This document shows, piece by piece, positions 27,667 to 36,771 of a stretch of 64,000 nucleotides of DNA. The first letter of the stretch is position 1; each line of letters opens with the position of its first letter. The stretch comes from Pseudomonas sp. UBA6562 (GTDB lineage: Bacteria; Pseudomonadota; Gammaproteobacteria; Pseudomonadales; Pseudomonadaceae): the NCBI RefSeq assembly GCF_002434265.1, contig NZ_DJJS01000006.1, forward strand, positions 806,001 through 870,000, read 5' to 3'. The position numbers and the translations under genes are program-made. The notes beneath the pieces were generated by a model. It searched no databases. It was not told where the DNA came from and saw only the letters and a program-made list of their open reading frames with translations.

Positions 27667-28145
27667 GGGGCTGGGGAGGCCTGCAAACGCGTACGGTCCA
27701 GGCACCCCTCCGGCAACCATTCGCTGCCCGCACCCACATAGGTGCTCAGCAATCGCAAGGGAACATGGTCGACATGGAGGCGCGGACACATGGCACCTTC
27801 CAGCACCTTCAAGCGCACCCCCACCCGCCGCGCCCCGAGCAGGCAGGTGTAGGCTTCCACCAACCAGGTGACGTCGGCGACGAAGGCTTCGTAGCCATGC
27901 ACATCGGCAGCGCCTGCAAGCAGCCCCGACAGCACCGGCGTACGCTGCTCGTCGACCTCGATGACGCGCTCGTCGAATAGGGGTCGCTCCAAGCCGATCA
28001 CCAAGGCGGCGAAGTCTTCCACCTGGGGCGGCAACTGGCGCTGCCAGACCGCCAGGTTGACCTCGTCGCGCAAAATCTCGGTCAGCACCTGCGGCGAGCG
28101 GTCGAACACTTGGTAGACGTCGCGGTAACGCGCTTGGGCGATCAT
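27513..28145 (-). CDS. DUF1826 family protein
   Basis: Protein of 210 residues of DUF1826, which is found almost only with COG0523 GTPases in zinc-responsive clusters. It has a conserved core resembling metal or 2-oxoglutarate-oxygenase-like strands (CPRLHVDHVPLRLLSTYVG and GIIHRSP), with histidines that could bind metal; this is my reading, not an established activity. The start ATG overlaps the cobW2 stop (ATGA), so translation is coupled. It is followed by cobW1 after 40 bp. Confidence 0.87.
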   Translation of the reverse strand: MIAQARYRDVYQVFDRSPQVLTEILRDEVNLAVWQRQLPPQVEDFAALVIGLERPLFDERVIEVDEQRTPVLSGLLAGAADVHGYEAFVADVTWLVEAYTCLLGARRVGVRLKVLEGAMCPRLHVDHVPLRLLSTYVGAGSEWLPEGCLDRTRLQASPAPVDKIQRLCTGDVAILKGEKFQGNEGHGIIHRSPDTSVGERRLLLSLDWLA

Positions 28146-29350
28146 GCGGCCGCCTCCTCGGTCCAGGGCCCGAAAGGATCGTCCAGGCGCAGCCAGGCCA
28201 TGGGGCCGGCCGCCATTTCGCTTTCGCTCAACAGGCAGGCCTCCAGGTCGGTGGATAACCGTTCGAAGTCGATGCCCTGGCCGATGAACACCAGCTCCTG
28301 ACGGCAATCGCCCACGTCGGGCGTCCAGTGCTTGAAGATCTCGGCGGCCTCGTCGCGGTCTTGCGGCCATTGCGCGCGCGGCACGAAACGCCACCAGCGT
28401 CCGGCCAGACCATGGCGCATCATGCCGCCGGCCTGCGACCAGCTGCCGGCTTCCTGGTACTTGCTGGCCAGCCAGAAGAAACCTTTGGAGCGCAGCAGCC
28501 GACCGTTGTGCCACGGCTGGTGGATGAAGTCGTAGAAGCGCTGCGGGTGGAAGGGGCGGCGGGCCTGCCAAGTGGTGGCGGCGATGCCGTAGGCCTCGGT
28601 CTCGGGCACATGTTCGCCGCGCAGCTCTTGCAGCCAACCCGGCGCCTGCGAGGCCTGCTCGAAGTCGAACAGCCCGGTGTCGAGTATCCGCGCCAGCGGC
28701 ACCTGGCCCATGACCATGGGCAGCACCTGCGCGCGCGGGTTGAGGCGCTGCACGATGGCGGTGAGTTCTTCGCGCTCGTGCTGGCTGACCAAGTCGATCT
28801 TGCTCAACAGGATCACGTCGGCGAACTCCACCTGCTCGATCAGCAGGTCGCTGATGGAGCGTTCGTCGTCTTCGCCCAGGGTCTCGCCACGGCTGGCCAG
28901 GGCCTCGGCGCCTTGGTAGTCGGCCATGAAGTTGAGCGCATCGACCACGGTGACCATGGTGTCGAGCCGGGCGAGGTCCGACAGGCTACGGCCCTGTTCG
29001 TCGCGAAAGGTGAAGGTCTCGGCCACCGGCAACGGCTCGGAGATGCCGGTGGATTCGATCAGCAGGTAATCGAAGCGTCCCTCCTGGGCCAGGCGCGCCA
29101 CCTCTTCGAGCAGGTCTTCGCGCAAGGTGCAGCAGATGCAGCCGTTGCTCATCTCCACCAGCTTCTCTTCGGCGCGGTTGAGGCTGACGTTGCGCTGCAC
29201 GTCGCTGGCGTCGATGTTGATTTCACTCATGTCGTTGACGATCACGGCCACGCGCAGTTGCTCGCGATTGCGCAGTACATGGGTGAGCAACGTGCTTTTG
29301 CCGGCGCCGAGAAAGCCGGACAGTACGGTGACGGGTAGACGGTTGGACAT
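28142..29350 (-). CDS. CobW/COG0523 GTPase (cobW2), ZigA/YciC-like
   Basis: G3E GTPase of 402 residues, probably a zinc metallochaperone made under zinc limitation. Walker A is GFLGAGKST (12-20), the CxCC motif is CICC (71-74), and the nucleotide motif SKIDLV is present. The C-terminal CobW_C domain (about 250-380) is complete. It is first in the operon with DUF1826 and cobW1, and its start is about 40 bp from the Zur-like box. The order matches the zinc cluster around PA5532-PA5535 in P. aeruginosa as I recall it. Confidence 0.93.
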   Translation of the reverse strand: MSNRLPVTVLSGFLGAGKSTLLTHVLRNREQLRVAVIVNDMSEINIDASDVQRNVSLNRAEEKLVEMSNGCICCTLREDLLEEVARLAQEGRFDYLLIESTGISEPLPVAETFTFRDEQGRSLSDLARLDTMVTVVDALNFMADYQGAEALASRGETLGEDDERSISDLLIEQVEFADVILLSKIDLVSQHEREELTAIVQRLNPRAQVLPMVMGQVPLARILDTGLFDFEQASQAPGWLQELRGEHVPETEAYGIAATTWQARRPFHPQRFYDFIHQPWHNGRLLRSKGFFWLASKYQEAGSWSQAGGMMRHGLAGRWWRFVPRAQWPQDRDEAAEIFKHWTPDVGDCRQELVFIGQGIDFERLSTDLEACLLSESEMAAGPMAWLRLDDPFGPWTEEAAA

Positions 29351-29390
29351 GCGTGGGCCTCATCGACAGGCGCATTCGAACGATGCGTTT

Positions 29391-29415
29391 GTAATACGTT
29401 ATAATATAACAATAC
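29391..29415. promoter_or_regulatory. Zur box between cobW2 and the secreted-protein/folE2 operon
   Basis: The dyad GTTATAATATAAC at 29398-29410 matches the core of the gamma-proteobacterial Zur box, and the flanks GTAATAC and AATAC extend it in part. It lies between two divergent transcription units whose genes (COG0523 GTPases, folE2) are standard Zur targets, so one operator may silence both when zinc is sufficient. Confidence 0.8.
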
Positions 29416-29460
29416 AATAGCGCAAAGCCGTTTCTGTCCGATAGAACCTTTGGTGCCGAC

Positions 29461-29841
29461 ATGCTTCTGCGTCCCTTGCTCGTGCCGCTGCTGTTGCTCT
29501 CGCTGTGCCCGTTGGCCCACGCCTTGCCCCACGCCGATCTGCCGCTATGCACTCGTTCCGCCACGCTGGTGGCCTGCAAGGATGGCCGCGGCAACTATTA
29601 CAGCGTGCGCAGCGTCGGCACCACGCTGTACTTGCGCGGCTACGACGCAGTGGGCAGACGCTTGTGGTCGCAAACCAACGAGCGCCACGGCCCCTTAACC
29701 TTTTTCACCGGCCTGGCCTCCGACGGCGAAGCCTGGGTGGGCTACAGCCGGCGCGTCGGTTGGACGTCCAGCAGCCGGGTTTCCAGCTCCACTGGGCAAC
29801 GTTTCAATCTGCATTGCAGCTTGATCGGCGGCTGCCGTTGA
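29461..29841 (+). CDS. Secreted small protein of the zinc cluster
   Basis: Protein of 126 residues with a signal peptide (residues 1-22, LLVPLLLLSLCPLAHA). The mature part is about 104 residues with four cysteines (LCTR, VACKDG, LHCS, GGCR), which could form two disulfides in the periplasm, and a Ser/Thr-rich end. I do not recognise a family. It is 25 bp upstream of folE2 and downstream of the Zur-like box, so it is probably made in zinc starvation. A role outside the cytoplasm is inferred only. Confidence 0.7.
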   Translation: MLLRPLLVPLLLLSLCPLAHALPHADLPLCTRSATLVACKDGRGNYYSVRSVGTTLYLRGYDAVGRRLWSQTNERHGPLTFFTGLASDGEAWVGYSRRVGWTSSSRVSSSTGQRFNLHCSLIGGCR

Positions 29842-29866
29842 TTTCCTTTTCGTAGCAGGTGTTTTT

Positions 29867-30757
29867 ATGACCAGCCTTGTGCTCCCTGACGTTGCCGCCC
29901 AAACCGCATTTTCCGCCACAACACTGAGTTGGGTAGGTATGTATGGAATCGCTTTGCCAATCCAGTTCCACGACCAACGCTTGAACGCCACCGCCGATGC
30001 TGGCGTCAGCCTTGACGATGCCCAGGCGCGCGGCATCCACATGTCTCGCCTGTACTTGGCCCTGGAAGCGTTGGAAAACGCCGAACTCACACCTGAAATT
30101 CTGCGCAGGCTTTTGCAGACCTTTCTGCACAGCCATGAAGGCTTGTCAAAAGCCGCCTATGTACGGCTGCGTTTCGAACTCATGCTCAAGCGTCCCGCCC
30201 TCATCAGCCCCTTGGCGGGCTGGAAACACTATCCCGTCGAGATCGATGCGCGCCTCGTCGATGGAATGTTCCACGTGGAACACACCGTGGAAATCGCCTA
30301 TTCCTCGACCTGCCCTTGCTCGGCAGCCTTGTCCCGGCAACTGATCCAAGATCGCTTCGTTGCCCGGTTCGGGACCAGCGATCACTTGTCCCATTCCGCC
30401 ATCGTGGACTGGCTGGGCAACAGCGAAGGCATCGTCGCCACGCCCCACAGCCAGCGCAGCCGGGCGATTATCAAGGTTCGAATGACCGAAGCGGCCGTAT
30501 CACTACCGACGGTGCGGCTGATCGATACCCTGGAACGGGCATTGGGCACGGCCGTGCAGACCGCCGTGAAACGCGCGGACGAACAGGCCTTCGCCTTGGC
30601 CAACGGGCAGAATCCGATGTTTTGTGAAGACGCAGCGCGCCGGCTGCATAAAGCACTGTCAGGTGAACGAACGCTGCAAGCGTTTCACCTGCGCGTGGAA
30701 CATGCAGAAAGCCTGCATGCCCACGATGCGGTGGCGGAGAGCCAGTGGCGTTGGTAG
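29867..30757 (+). CDS. folE2: FolE2, GTP cyclohydrolase IB
   Basis: Converts GTP to dihydroneopterin triphosphate for folate synthesis, using metals other than zinc, so it replaces zinc-dependent FolE when zinc is scarce. The protein is 296 residues. The catalytic cysteine region is STCPCSAALS (CPC at 149-151), and the GMYGIALPI strand and HVEHTVEIAYS are typical of the type IB family. It is second in the transcription unit that begins at the Zur-like box, which fits the role. Confidence 0.95.
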   Translation: MTSLVLPDVAAQTAFSATTLSWVGMYGIALPIQFHDQRLNATADAGVSLDDAQARGIHMSRLYLALEALENAELTPEILRRLLQTFLHSHEGLSKAAYVRLRFELMLKRPALISPLAGWKHYPVEIDARLVDGMFHVEHTVEIAYSSTCPCSAALSRQLIQDRFVARFGTSDHLSHSAIVDWLGNSEGIVATPHSQRSRAIIKVRMTEAAVSLPTVRLIDTLERALGTAVQTAVKRADEQAFALANGQNPMFCEDAARRLHKALSGERTLQAFHLRVEHAESLHAHDAVAESQWRW

Positions 30758-30758
30758 G

Positions 30759-31286
30759 TCAGGTACGTGGGCGGATGTTGCCGCAGTCGCTGCCCTGCCA
30801 CGTGGCGCGAGTGTTCATGCTGCCTTTCTGCTGCACGCCCGATGCGTTGAACGTACCGCTCACCTGGGTGACGAATTCACGGTCGCTGAGGAAGGTCGCC
30901 GTGCCCGTGCCTTGCGCGCGCGGGCAGGTGAATTGGAATTTCCAGACGTTGCCCTGACGCTCGGTGATCTTCTGTGTGCAGCCGGACTGCGGGTCTTGCA
31001 ACGGGATGTCGTTGGTGTTGACCTGTTGCTGGGTCAGGCACGAGCGCACGCCCTTGCCGGCGATCGTGACGCCCTGCTTGGCCAGCATGCCTTCCATCAT
31101 CGCCCGTTGTTCGGGTGGCAGGTTCTTCAGCTGGCCGAGCATGAAGTCCATGTCGGGCAGCTGTTTGCCGTCGACCTGCATGTCGCTGGTGGTCAGCTCC
31201 CACAGGCCTGGCTGCAGCATCTGGGCCTGCAACGCAGGTGAGGAAAGGCCCAAGGCCAGGGCAAGCAGTGGCAGACGCATGTTCAT
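30759..31286 (-). CDS. DUF3617 family periplasmic protein
   Basis: Protein of 175 residues with a signal peptide (about residues 1-21, cleaved after LQA) and a DUF3617 domain (GLWELTTSDMQVDGKQLP), with cysteines near SCLTQQ, GCTQK, FTCPR and SDCGN. The function of the family is unknown; a periplasmic location is expected. ATG at 31284-31286 follows AAGGAGCATCC. The stop is one base from the folE2 stop, so the two genes are convergent with no space for a separate terminator. Confidence 0.88.
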   Translation of the reverse strand: MNMRLPLLALALGLSSPALQAQMLQPGLWELTTSDMQVDGKQLPDMDFMLGQLKNLPPEQRAMMEGMLAKQGVTIAGKGVRSCLTQQQVNTNDIPLQDPQSGCTQKITERQGNVWKFQFTCPRAQGTGTATFLSDREFVTQVSGTFNASGVQQKGSMNTRATWQGSDCGNIRPRT

Positions 31287-31413
31287 GGTGGATGCTCCTT
31301 GAAGGTACCGGCCCCAAGCCGGACCCAGGCTTAGACGCCGTTTCGCCGCGCGGGTTGCACGCCGTCCCGGGTTCGTGGTCTGTAGATCATTGCCCACGGA
31401 TCGCAGGCCCTAC

Positions 31414-32853
31414 ATGGATTACCACAGCCCCTACTTCTTCGGCTATCTACTCGGCTTCGTCCACGTCTGCGGCACCGCCGCCGCGCTGCACGCCTTGTTT
31501 ACCGTACGCACCGCCCAAGGCGCGATCGCCTGGGCCATGTCGTTGCTGTTCATTCCCTACTTCACGCTTATCCCCTACCTGATCTTCGGTGCGCGCTCGT
31601 TCCCGGCCTACGTCAAGGCACGGCGCCAGGCCAACCAGGAGCTGCACGCTGCCATGGCCGACCTCGACTGGCGGCCTTGGGTGGAAGAGGCACTGGCGGC
31701 GCGCGAGTCGGACAGCTACCGCGCCCTGCGTGCCATGCCGCGCCTCAGCCGCATGCCCTGCCTGGCCAACAACCAGATCGCGCTGCTGGTGAACGGCAAG
31801 GCCACCTTTGAAGCCATTTTCGAGGCCATCGAGAGCGCCCGCGACACGGTGCTGGTGCAGTTCTTCATCATCCACAACGACATCATCGGCAAGGAACTGC
31901 AGCAACTGCTGCTGAAGAAAGCGGCCGAAGGCGTGCGCATTTTCGTGCTCTACGACCAGGTCGGCAGCCACGCCCTGCCCGGCCGCTACGACCAGACCCT
32001 GCGCGACGGCGGTGTGGAAGTCGCTTCCTTCGCCACCCGCCGCGGCTGGTTCAACCGCTTCCAGGTCAACTTCCGCAACCACCGCAAGATCGTCGTGGTC
32101 GACGGCAAGGTCGGTTTCGTCGGCGGGCACAATGTGGGCGACGAGTACCTGGGCGGCAACCCGAAGCTGTCGCCGTGGCGCGACACCCACGTACAGGTGA
32201 CCGGCCCGGTGCTGGCCTGCTTGCAGGAGTCGTTCGCCGAAGACTGGTACTGGGCCACCCGCCGCCTGCCGCCGCTGATCCTGCAAGACAGCTATCCGGA
32301 CGATGGCGTGCTGTGCCAGGTTCTGGCCAGCGGCCCGGCCGACTCCCAGGAAACCTGCGCGCTGTTCTTCCTGGAAGCCATCCACTCGGCGACCAAACGG
32401 GTATGGATCACCAGCCCTTACTTCATTCCCGACGAGGGCATTTCCGCCGCGCTGCGCCTGGCGGTACTGCGCGGGGTGGACGTGCGCATCCTGATCCCGG
32501 CGCGCCCCGACCACCGTATCGTCTACGCCGCTACCACGCTGTATGCCCTCGAAGCCGTGCGTGCCGGCGTGCGCGTCTTCCGCTACCAACCGGGTTTCGT
32601 GCACCAGAAAGTGGTGCTGGTCGACGACGAAATCAGCGCCGTCGGTAGCGCCAACCTCGACAACCGCTCCTTCCGCCTGAACTTCGAAATCATGCTGCTG
32701 ACCATCGACCGCACTTTCGCCGACGAGGTGGAGCAGATGCTGCTGGAGGATTTCGAACACTCCCAGGAGATCAGCCCGCAGGAGCGCCGCAACACGCACC
32801 GCCTCGATCAGTTGGGCATGCGCATCGCGCGGCTGATCTCTCCGATCCTCTAG
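31414..32853 (+). CDS. cls: Cardiolipin synthase (PLD type)
   Basis: Inner-membrane enzyme that joins two phosphatidylglycerols to cardiolipin. The protein is 479 residues, the typical ClsA size. Two N-terminal transmembrane segments (about 7-30 and 38-58) are followed by two HKD motifs: NHRKIVVVDGKVGFVGGHN near residue 220 and VHQKVVLVDDEISAVGSAN near 398. ATG at 31414 gives the normal N-terminus. It is convergent with cfa, with two bases between the stops; both genes act on membrane phospholipids. Confidence 0.95.
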   Translation: MDYHSPYFFGYLLGFVHVCGTAAALHALFTVRTAQGAIAWAMSLLFIPYFTLIPYLIFGARSFPAYVKARRQANQELHAAMADLDWRPWVEEALAARESDSYRALRAMPRLSRMPCLANNQIALLVNGKATFEAIFEAIESARDTVLVQFFIIHNDIIGKELQQLLLKKAAEGVRIFVLYDQVGSHALPGRYDQTLRDGGVEVASFATRRGWFNRFQVNFRNHRKIVVVDGKVGFVGGHNVGDEYLGGNPKLSPWRDTHVQVTGPVLACLQESFAEDWYWATRRLPPLILQDSYPDDGVLCQVLASGPADSQETCALFFLEAIHSATKRVWITSPYFIPDEGISAALRLAVLRGVDVRILIPARPDHRIVYAATTLYALEAVRAGVRVFRYQPGFVHQKVVLVDDEISAVGSANLDNRSFRLNFEIMLLTIDRTFADEVEQMLLEDFEHSQEISPQERRNTHRLDQLGMRIARLISPIL

Positions 32854-32855
32854 CT

Positions 32856-34040
32856 TCAGCGGTACAGGTCTTCACGGGTCCAGGGCAGGTCGTGGCGGCC
32901 ATCGGCATAGGGTTTCACGGCCAGCACCTGGTGCAGGTTGATCCAGCCCCGGGCGAAGGCGTGGGCGCAGCCGGCCAGGTACAGGCGCCAGATCCGTAGC
33001 GTCTGTTCGGGCACCAAGGCCGCAGCGCGGTGCAACTGGTTCTCCAGGTTCTGGCTCCACAGGCTCAGGGTGCGCGCATAGTGCAGGCGCAGGCTTTCCA
33101 CATCGACCACTTCCAAGCCCGCTTCGCCACTGGCCTGGCTGACCATGCACAGGTGCGGCAGCTCGCCGTTGGGGAACACGTAGCGGTTGATGAAGGCGCC
33201 CGCGCCCTTGCCCACCGGCCGGCCGTCCACGCACTTGGCGGTGATGCCATGGTTCATCACCAGGCCGCCATCACGCACCGCGCCGAACAGGGTTTTACAG
33301 TACAGCGCCAGATTGGCGTGGCCGACGTGCTCGAACATGCCGACGCTGACCACCTTGTCGAAGCGGCCGTCCTGGGGCAGCTCGCGGTAGTCGAGCAGTT
33401 GCAGCTCGACCTGGGCCGCCAACCCCTCCTCCTCCACCCGTTCCCGCGCCAGCGCCAACTGCGCCTTGCTCAGGGTGATGCCGAACACCCGCGCGCCGTA
33501 TTCGCGCGCCGCGAAACGCGCCAAGCCGCCCCAACCGCAGCCGACATCCAGCAGGTAGTCGCCCGCTTGCAGGCGCAGCTTGCGGCACAGGTGGTCGAAC
33601 TTATGCTGCTGCGCTTCGTCCAGCGTGTCGTCCGGCTCGCGGAAGTACGCGCAGGAGTAGACCATGTCGCGGTCCAGCCACAGCTGGTAGAAGGCGTTGG
33701 AGACGTCGTAGTGGTAGGCGATGGACGCCGCGTCGGTCTGTTTGTCGTGGGCGGCACGCACCGGCAGCGGCTCGTCGCCGTCCTTCAGGAAGGCTTCGCT
33801 CAGTTCGTCGCACACCCGTACCGCTTCGCCGATATCGCCCTCCAGCTCCAGCTTGCCGTCGACGAAGGCGGCGCCCAGAGTATCCAGGTTGGGATGGGTG
33901 AGCAGCCCGATGAGCTGTGGTTCCTTGACCAGCAAAGTGACCTGGGGGTCAGGGCCCAGATCGAACAGGTGGCCGTCCCATAGTTTCAGTCGCAGCGGCA
34001 AGTGCAGGTTTTGCAGCGCAGGTGGAAGTTGCCCAAACAT
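32856..34040 (-). CDS. cfa: Cyclopropane-fatty-acyl-phospholipid synthase family protein
   Basis: SAM-dependent methyltransferase of 394 residues that adds a methylene bridge to double bonds in phospholipid acyl chains. The SAM motif is LLDVGCGWGGLA (about 161-172), and GMFEHVGHANLALY and the INRYVFPNGELP segment are typical of the family. ATG at 34040 follows GGGGAG. It lies 96 bp downstream of hcnC on the same strand, so read-through from the hcn operon is possible. Confidence 0.93.
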   Translation of the reverse strand: MFGQLPPALQNLHLPLRLKLWDGHLFDLGPDPQVTLLVKEPQLIGLLTHPNLDTLGAAFVDGKLELEGDIGEAVRVCDELSEAFLKDGDEPLPVRAAHDKQTDAASIAYHYDVSNAFYQLWLDRDMVYSCAYFREPDDTLDEAQQHKFDHLCRKLRLQAGDYLLDVGCGWGGLARFAAREYGARVFGITLSKAQLALARERVEEEGLAAQVELQLLDYRELPQDGRFDKVVSVGMFEHVGHANLALYCKTLFGAVRDGGLVMNHGITAKCVDGRPVGKGAGAFINRYVFPNGELPHLCMVSQASGEAGLEVVDVESLRLHYARTLSLWSQNLENQLHRAAALVPEQTLRIWRLYLAGCAHAFARGWINLHQVLAVKPYADGRHDLPWTREDLYR

Positions 34041-34136
34041 GAATCTCCCCTCCCATGAATGAACGGGCGCCCCTGCCAAGGGGACGCCTCCGGGAGTGAG
34101 ATTAGTCCATTGGTGCGGACTTTCCCGAATGCCCAC

Positions 34137-35375
34137 TCAGGCCGGGGTGGCCACCTTGGCGAAGCGCCGCGCCAGGAACGGTGTGATGTCCAGCGGCAAG
34201 GCTTCGTCGTGCAGGGCCTTGTCCAGCATCACTCCGGTGATCGCCGAGGTCAGCATGCCGGTACGGAAATGCCCACAGGCGTTGTAGTAGCCCGGCATGT
34301 CGTCCACCGGCCCCAGGATCGGCAGCTCGTCCGGCGAACCGGGTCGCAGGCCGGCCCAGGTGCGCTTGAGGTTGACCTGCTCCAGCGCCGGCACGCAGCG
34401 GATGGCACCCTGCACCAGGCTGCTGATCTCTGGGAAGGTAGTGGTGACGTCGAAGCCCTTCTCTTCGGTGGTGCTGCCGATGAGGATCTCGCCGTTGTCC
34501 TTCTGCGCCATGTAGCAATCGCTGGTGGTGATGCAGCCGTCGAGCAGCTTGGGCAGGCGCTCGGTGAGCACGATCTGGCCCTTGACCGGCTTGACCGGAA
34601 TGGACGTGCCGGTGGCCCACTCGCTGAGCTCGGCGGCCCAGGCGCCGGCGGCGTTGATCAAGGTGTCGCAGTGGAAGTCCCCGGCCTGCTCGGTGCGCAC
34701 GCCCTTGATGCGCCCGTTGTGGTGCAGCACATCGGTGACGCGGGTGTTGAGGTACAGGTCGACGCCGTTCTGGCGCGCCGCTTCCATGTACGCATCGCCC
34801 AGGCGGAACGGGCTGAGCTGATGGTCGCAGAGAAACTCCAGCGCGCCCTTGGCCTGTTCGGTGACCGCAGGCTCGCTGTCGCGCAGGGCCTTGCGGTCGA
34901 GCCAGCGGATCTGGTCTTGCAGGTGCGGGATGTGCTTGACGATGTGTTCGGCGTAGAGCTGGTCTTCGTCGTCCTGGATCACGTACTTGAGGCCCGTGCG
35001 CTCGAACTTGAAGTCCATGCCGTGGCGCTCGATCAGCTCCTGGTGCAGTTGCGGGTACAGGGCATTGGACTGCAACGCCAGGTCGAAGAAGCACGGCGGC
35101 AGGATATGCGGCGTGCTCGAATCCACCGCCACCGCCGCACCCTGGGCCTGGCGCTTGGCCTGGGACGAGAGCATGCGGAAGAAGATCACCCCGCAGCCCA
35201 GGCCCACCGATTCGCCGATGGCCCACAGCCCGCCGGCCGAGGCGCGGGTGGCGTTGCCCGGGCGCTTGTCGTCGATCAGGGCGATGCGCAGGTTGCCGCG
35301 CTTGGACAGTTGGTAGGCGCACGAGGCGCCGATCACCCCGGCGCCGGCGATCACGATGTCGTAGGTCTTGTTCAT
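34137..35375 (-). CDS. hcnC: HcnC, hydrogen cyanide synthase subunit
   Basis: FAD-dependent amine oxidase subunit of the membrane-bound enzyme that oxidises glycine to HCN and CO2. The protein is 412 residues. The dinucleotide-binding loop is IVIAGAGVIGASCAYQLSKRG at the N-terminus, and KRTWAGLRPGSPDELPILGP near the C-terminus is shared with D-amino-acid dehydrogenases. It is one base after hcnB in the order hcnA-hcnB-hcnC. The order, sizes and motifs match HcnABC; the related opine and hydroxyproline dehydrogenases are the alternative, but HcnA's sequence supports cyanide synthase. Confidence 0.9.
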   Translation of the reverse strand: MNKTYDIVIAGAGVIGASCAYQLSKRGNLRIALIDDKRPGNATRASAGGLWAIGESVGLGCGVIFFRMLSSQAKRQAQGAAVAVDSSTPHILPPCFFDLALQSNALYPQLHQELIERHGMDFKFERTGLKYVIQDDEDQLYAEHIVKHIPHLQDQIRWLDRKALRDSEPAVTEQAKGALEFLCDHQLSPFRLGDAYMEAARQNGVDLYLNTRVTDVLHHNGRIKGVRTEQAGDFHCDTLINAAGAWAAELSEWATGTSIPVKPVKGQIVLTERLPKLLDGCITTSDCYMAQKDNGEILIGSTTEEKGFDVTTTFPEISSLVQGAIRCVPALEQVNLKRTWAGLRPGSPDELPILGPVDDMPGYYNACGHFRTGMLTSAITGVMLDKALHDEALPLDITPFLARRFAKVATPA

Positions 35376-35376
35376 G

Positions 35377-36771
35377 TCAGGCCTCCGTGCCCAGGTCTTT
35401 GAATGCCGAAAACGGTACCGGATCGACCGGAAAGCGCGGCCGCAGCCAGCCCACGTCTGCGCGCCCGGTGGCGGCGCGCAGGCGGTCGCTGCAATAGCCC
35501 ACGCACATCCTCCCCTGGCAGTCGCCCATGCTCACCCGGGTACGCATCTTCAGCCCGGCCATGTCCTGCACGCCCTGCTCCAGCGCAAGATCGATGGCAC
35601 TGCGGGTGACCTGCTCGCAGCGGCAGATCACCGTGTCGGCCTGCGGCAGCTCGATCTGCGCCGGCCCGCGTGCGGTGTAGCGCTCGACCCCGGAGCGGAA
35701 GCGCTTGATGCCCGCCAGTTGCCCCAGGTAGCGCTCGCGCCGCTCGATGGCCTGCGCAGCGTCGAGCACACCGCGCTGCTGCAGGATCGACACCGCCGCC
35801 AGGCGCCCGGTGAGCATCGCCGCCTCACCGCCACGGATGCCGGCCATGTCGCCGGCCAGATGGATGTGCGGCAGGCTGCTCTGCTGCCACACGTTGCACT
35901 CGGCGCGCAGATAACCGTCGGCGCTGAAGCCATGGGCCAGGCCCAACTGCTGGCTGAGCTGCGTGCGCGGGATGAAGCCGTAGCCCACCGCCAGGGTTTG
36001 CACCGACTCGCGCTGCACGCGGCTAAGGTCGGCTTTCCAGGCCTGGTCGTAGGGCGCCACACTCACTTCGCTCAACTCACCCTCGCCCCGCGCCTCGACC
36101 ACGCCCCAGCCGTAGTGCATGGGGATGCCGTTTAGCTTCAGGTACGCCAGCATGCTCAAGCCATCGAGGAACAGTTGCGGTTTGTTCATCAGCGCCAGGC
36201 TTTCCCGCGCGATGCGGTTGAAGGCGCACGCCTCGTACACCCCCGCCACCTTCGCCCCGGCCGCATGCAGCTGGCAGGCCACCAGCGGCAGCAACGGCCC
36301 GGTGCCGGCGATCAAGGTGCTGCCCAGCGGCTTGACCACGTTGCTCTTGATCTGCAACTGCAAGCCACCGAGCAGGATCACCCCCGGCAAGGTCCAGCCC
36401 GGAAACGGCACGTTGCGCTCATGGCAGCCCGCAGCCAACACCAACTGTTCGTAGGCCACCGGCTGCAAGCGCTCGTGTTCGTCGAGCACCATCAGGCTGT
36501 GCTCGTCGCCGCCCACCACCCGGCTGTTCAACCGCAGGTCGACGTACTCGGCGCAGGCCGCGAACTGCGCATGCAGCGCGCTCAACGCTTTGCTGTAGCG
36601 CGCACCCAGATACCCCAGATCGACCCCGGCCCGCAGCGGCCCGCGGTACACCACGCCACCCGGGCGCGACGCTTCGTCGATGAGCACGCACCCCACCCCC
36701 TCCCCCGCCAACTCGATGGCCGCCGCCATCCCCGCCGACCCACCGCCGACGATCACCGGACGCACGCTCAT
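35377..36771 (-). CDS. hcnB: HcnB, hydrogen cyanide synthase subunit
   Basis: FAD/NAD(P)-type oxidoreductase subunit of 464 residues. The N-terminal flavin loop is PVIVGGGSAGMAAAIELAGE, followed by EASRPGGVVYRG and a second nucleotide loop (IAGTGPLLPLVACQL). The C-terminal part has a cysteine-rich Fer2_BFD-like region (CRCEQVTR, MGDCQGRMCVGYC). The start ATG overlaps the hcnA stop (ATGA), so the two are translated together. The product works with HcnA and HcnC in the cytoplasmic membrane. Confidence 0.9.
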   Translation of the reverse strand: MSVRPVIVGGGSAGMAAAIELAGEGVGCVLIDEASRPGGVVYRGPLRAGVDLGYLGARYSKALSALHAQFAACAEYVDLRLNSRVVGGDEHSLMVLDEHERLQPVAYEQLVLAAGCHERNVPFPGWTLPGVILLGGLQLQIKSNVVKPLGSTLIAGTGPLLPLVACQLHAAGAKVAGVYEACAFNRIARESLALMNKPQLFLDGLSMLAYLKLNGIPMHYGWGVVEARGEGELSEVSVAPYDQAWKADLSRVQRESVQTLAVGYGFIPRTQLSQQLGLAHGFSADGYLRAECNVWQQSSLPHIHLAGDMAGIRGGEAAMLTGRLAAVSILQQRGVLDAAQAIERRERYLGQLAGIKRFRSGVERYTARGPAQIELPQADTVICRCEQVTRSAIDLALEQGVQDMAGLKMRTRVSMGDCQGRMCVGYCSDRLRAATGRADVGWLRPRFPVDPVPFSAFKDLGTEA

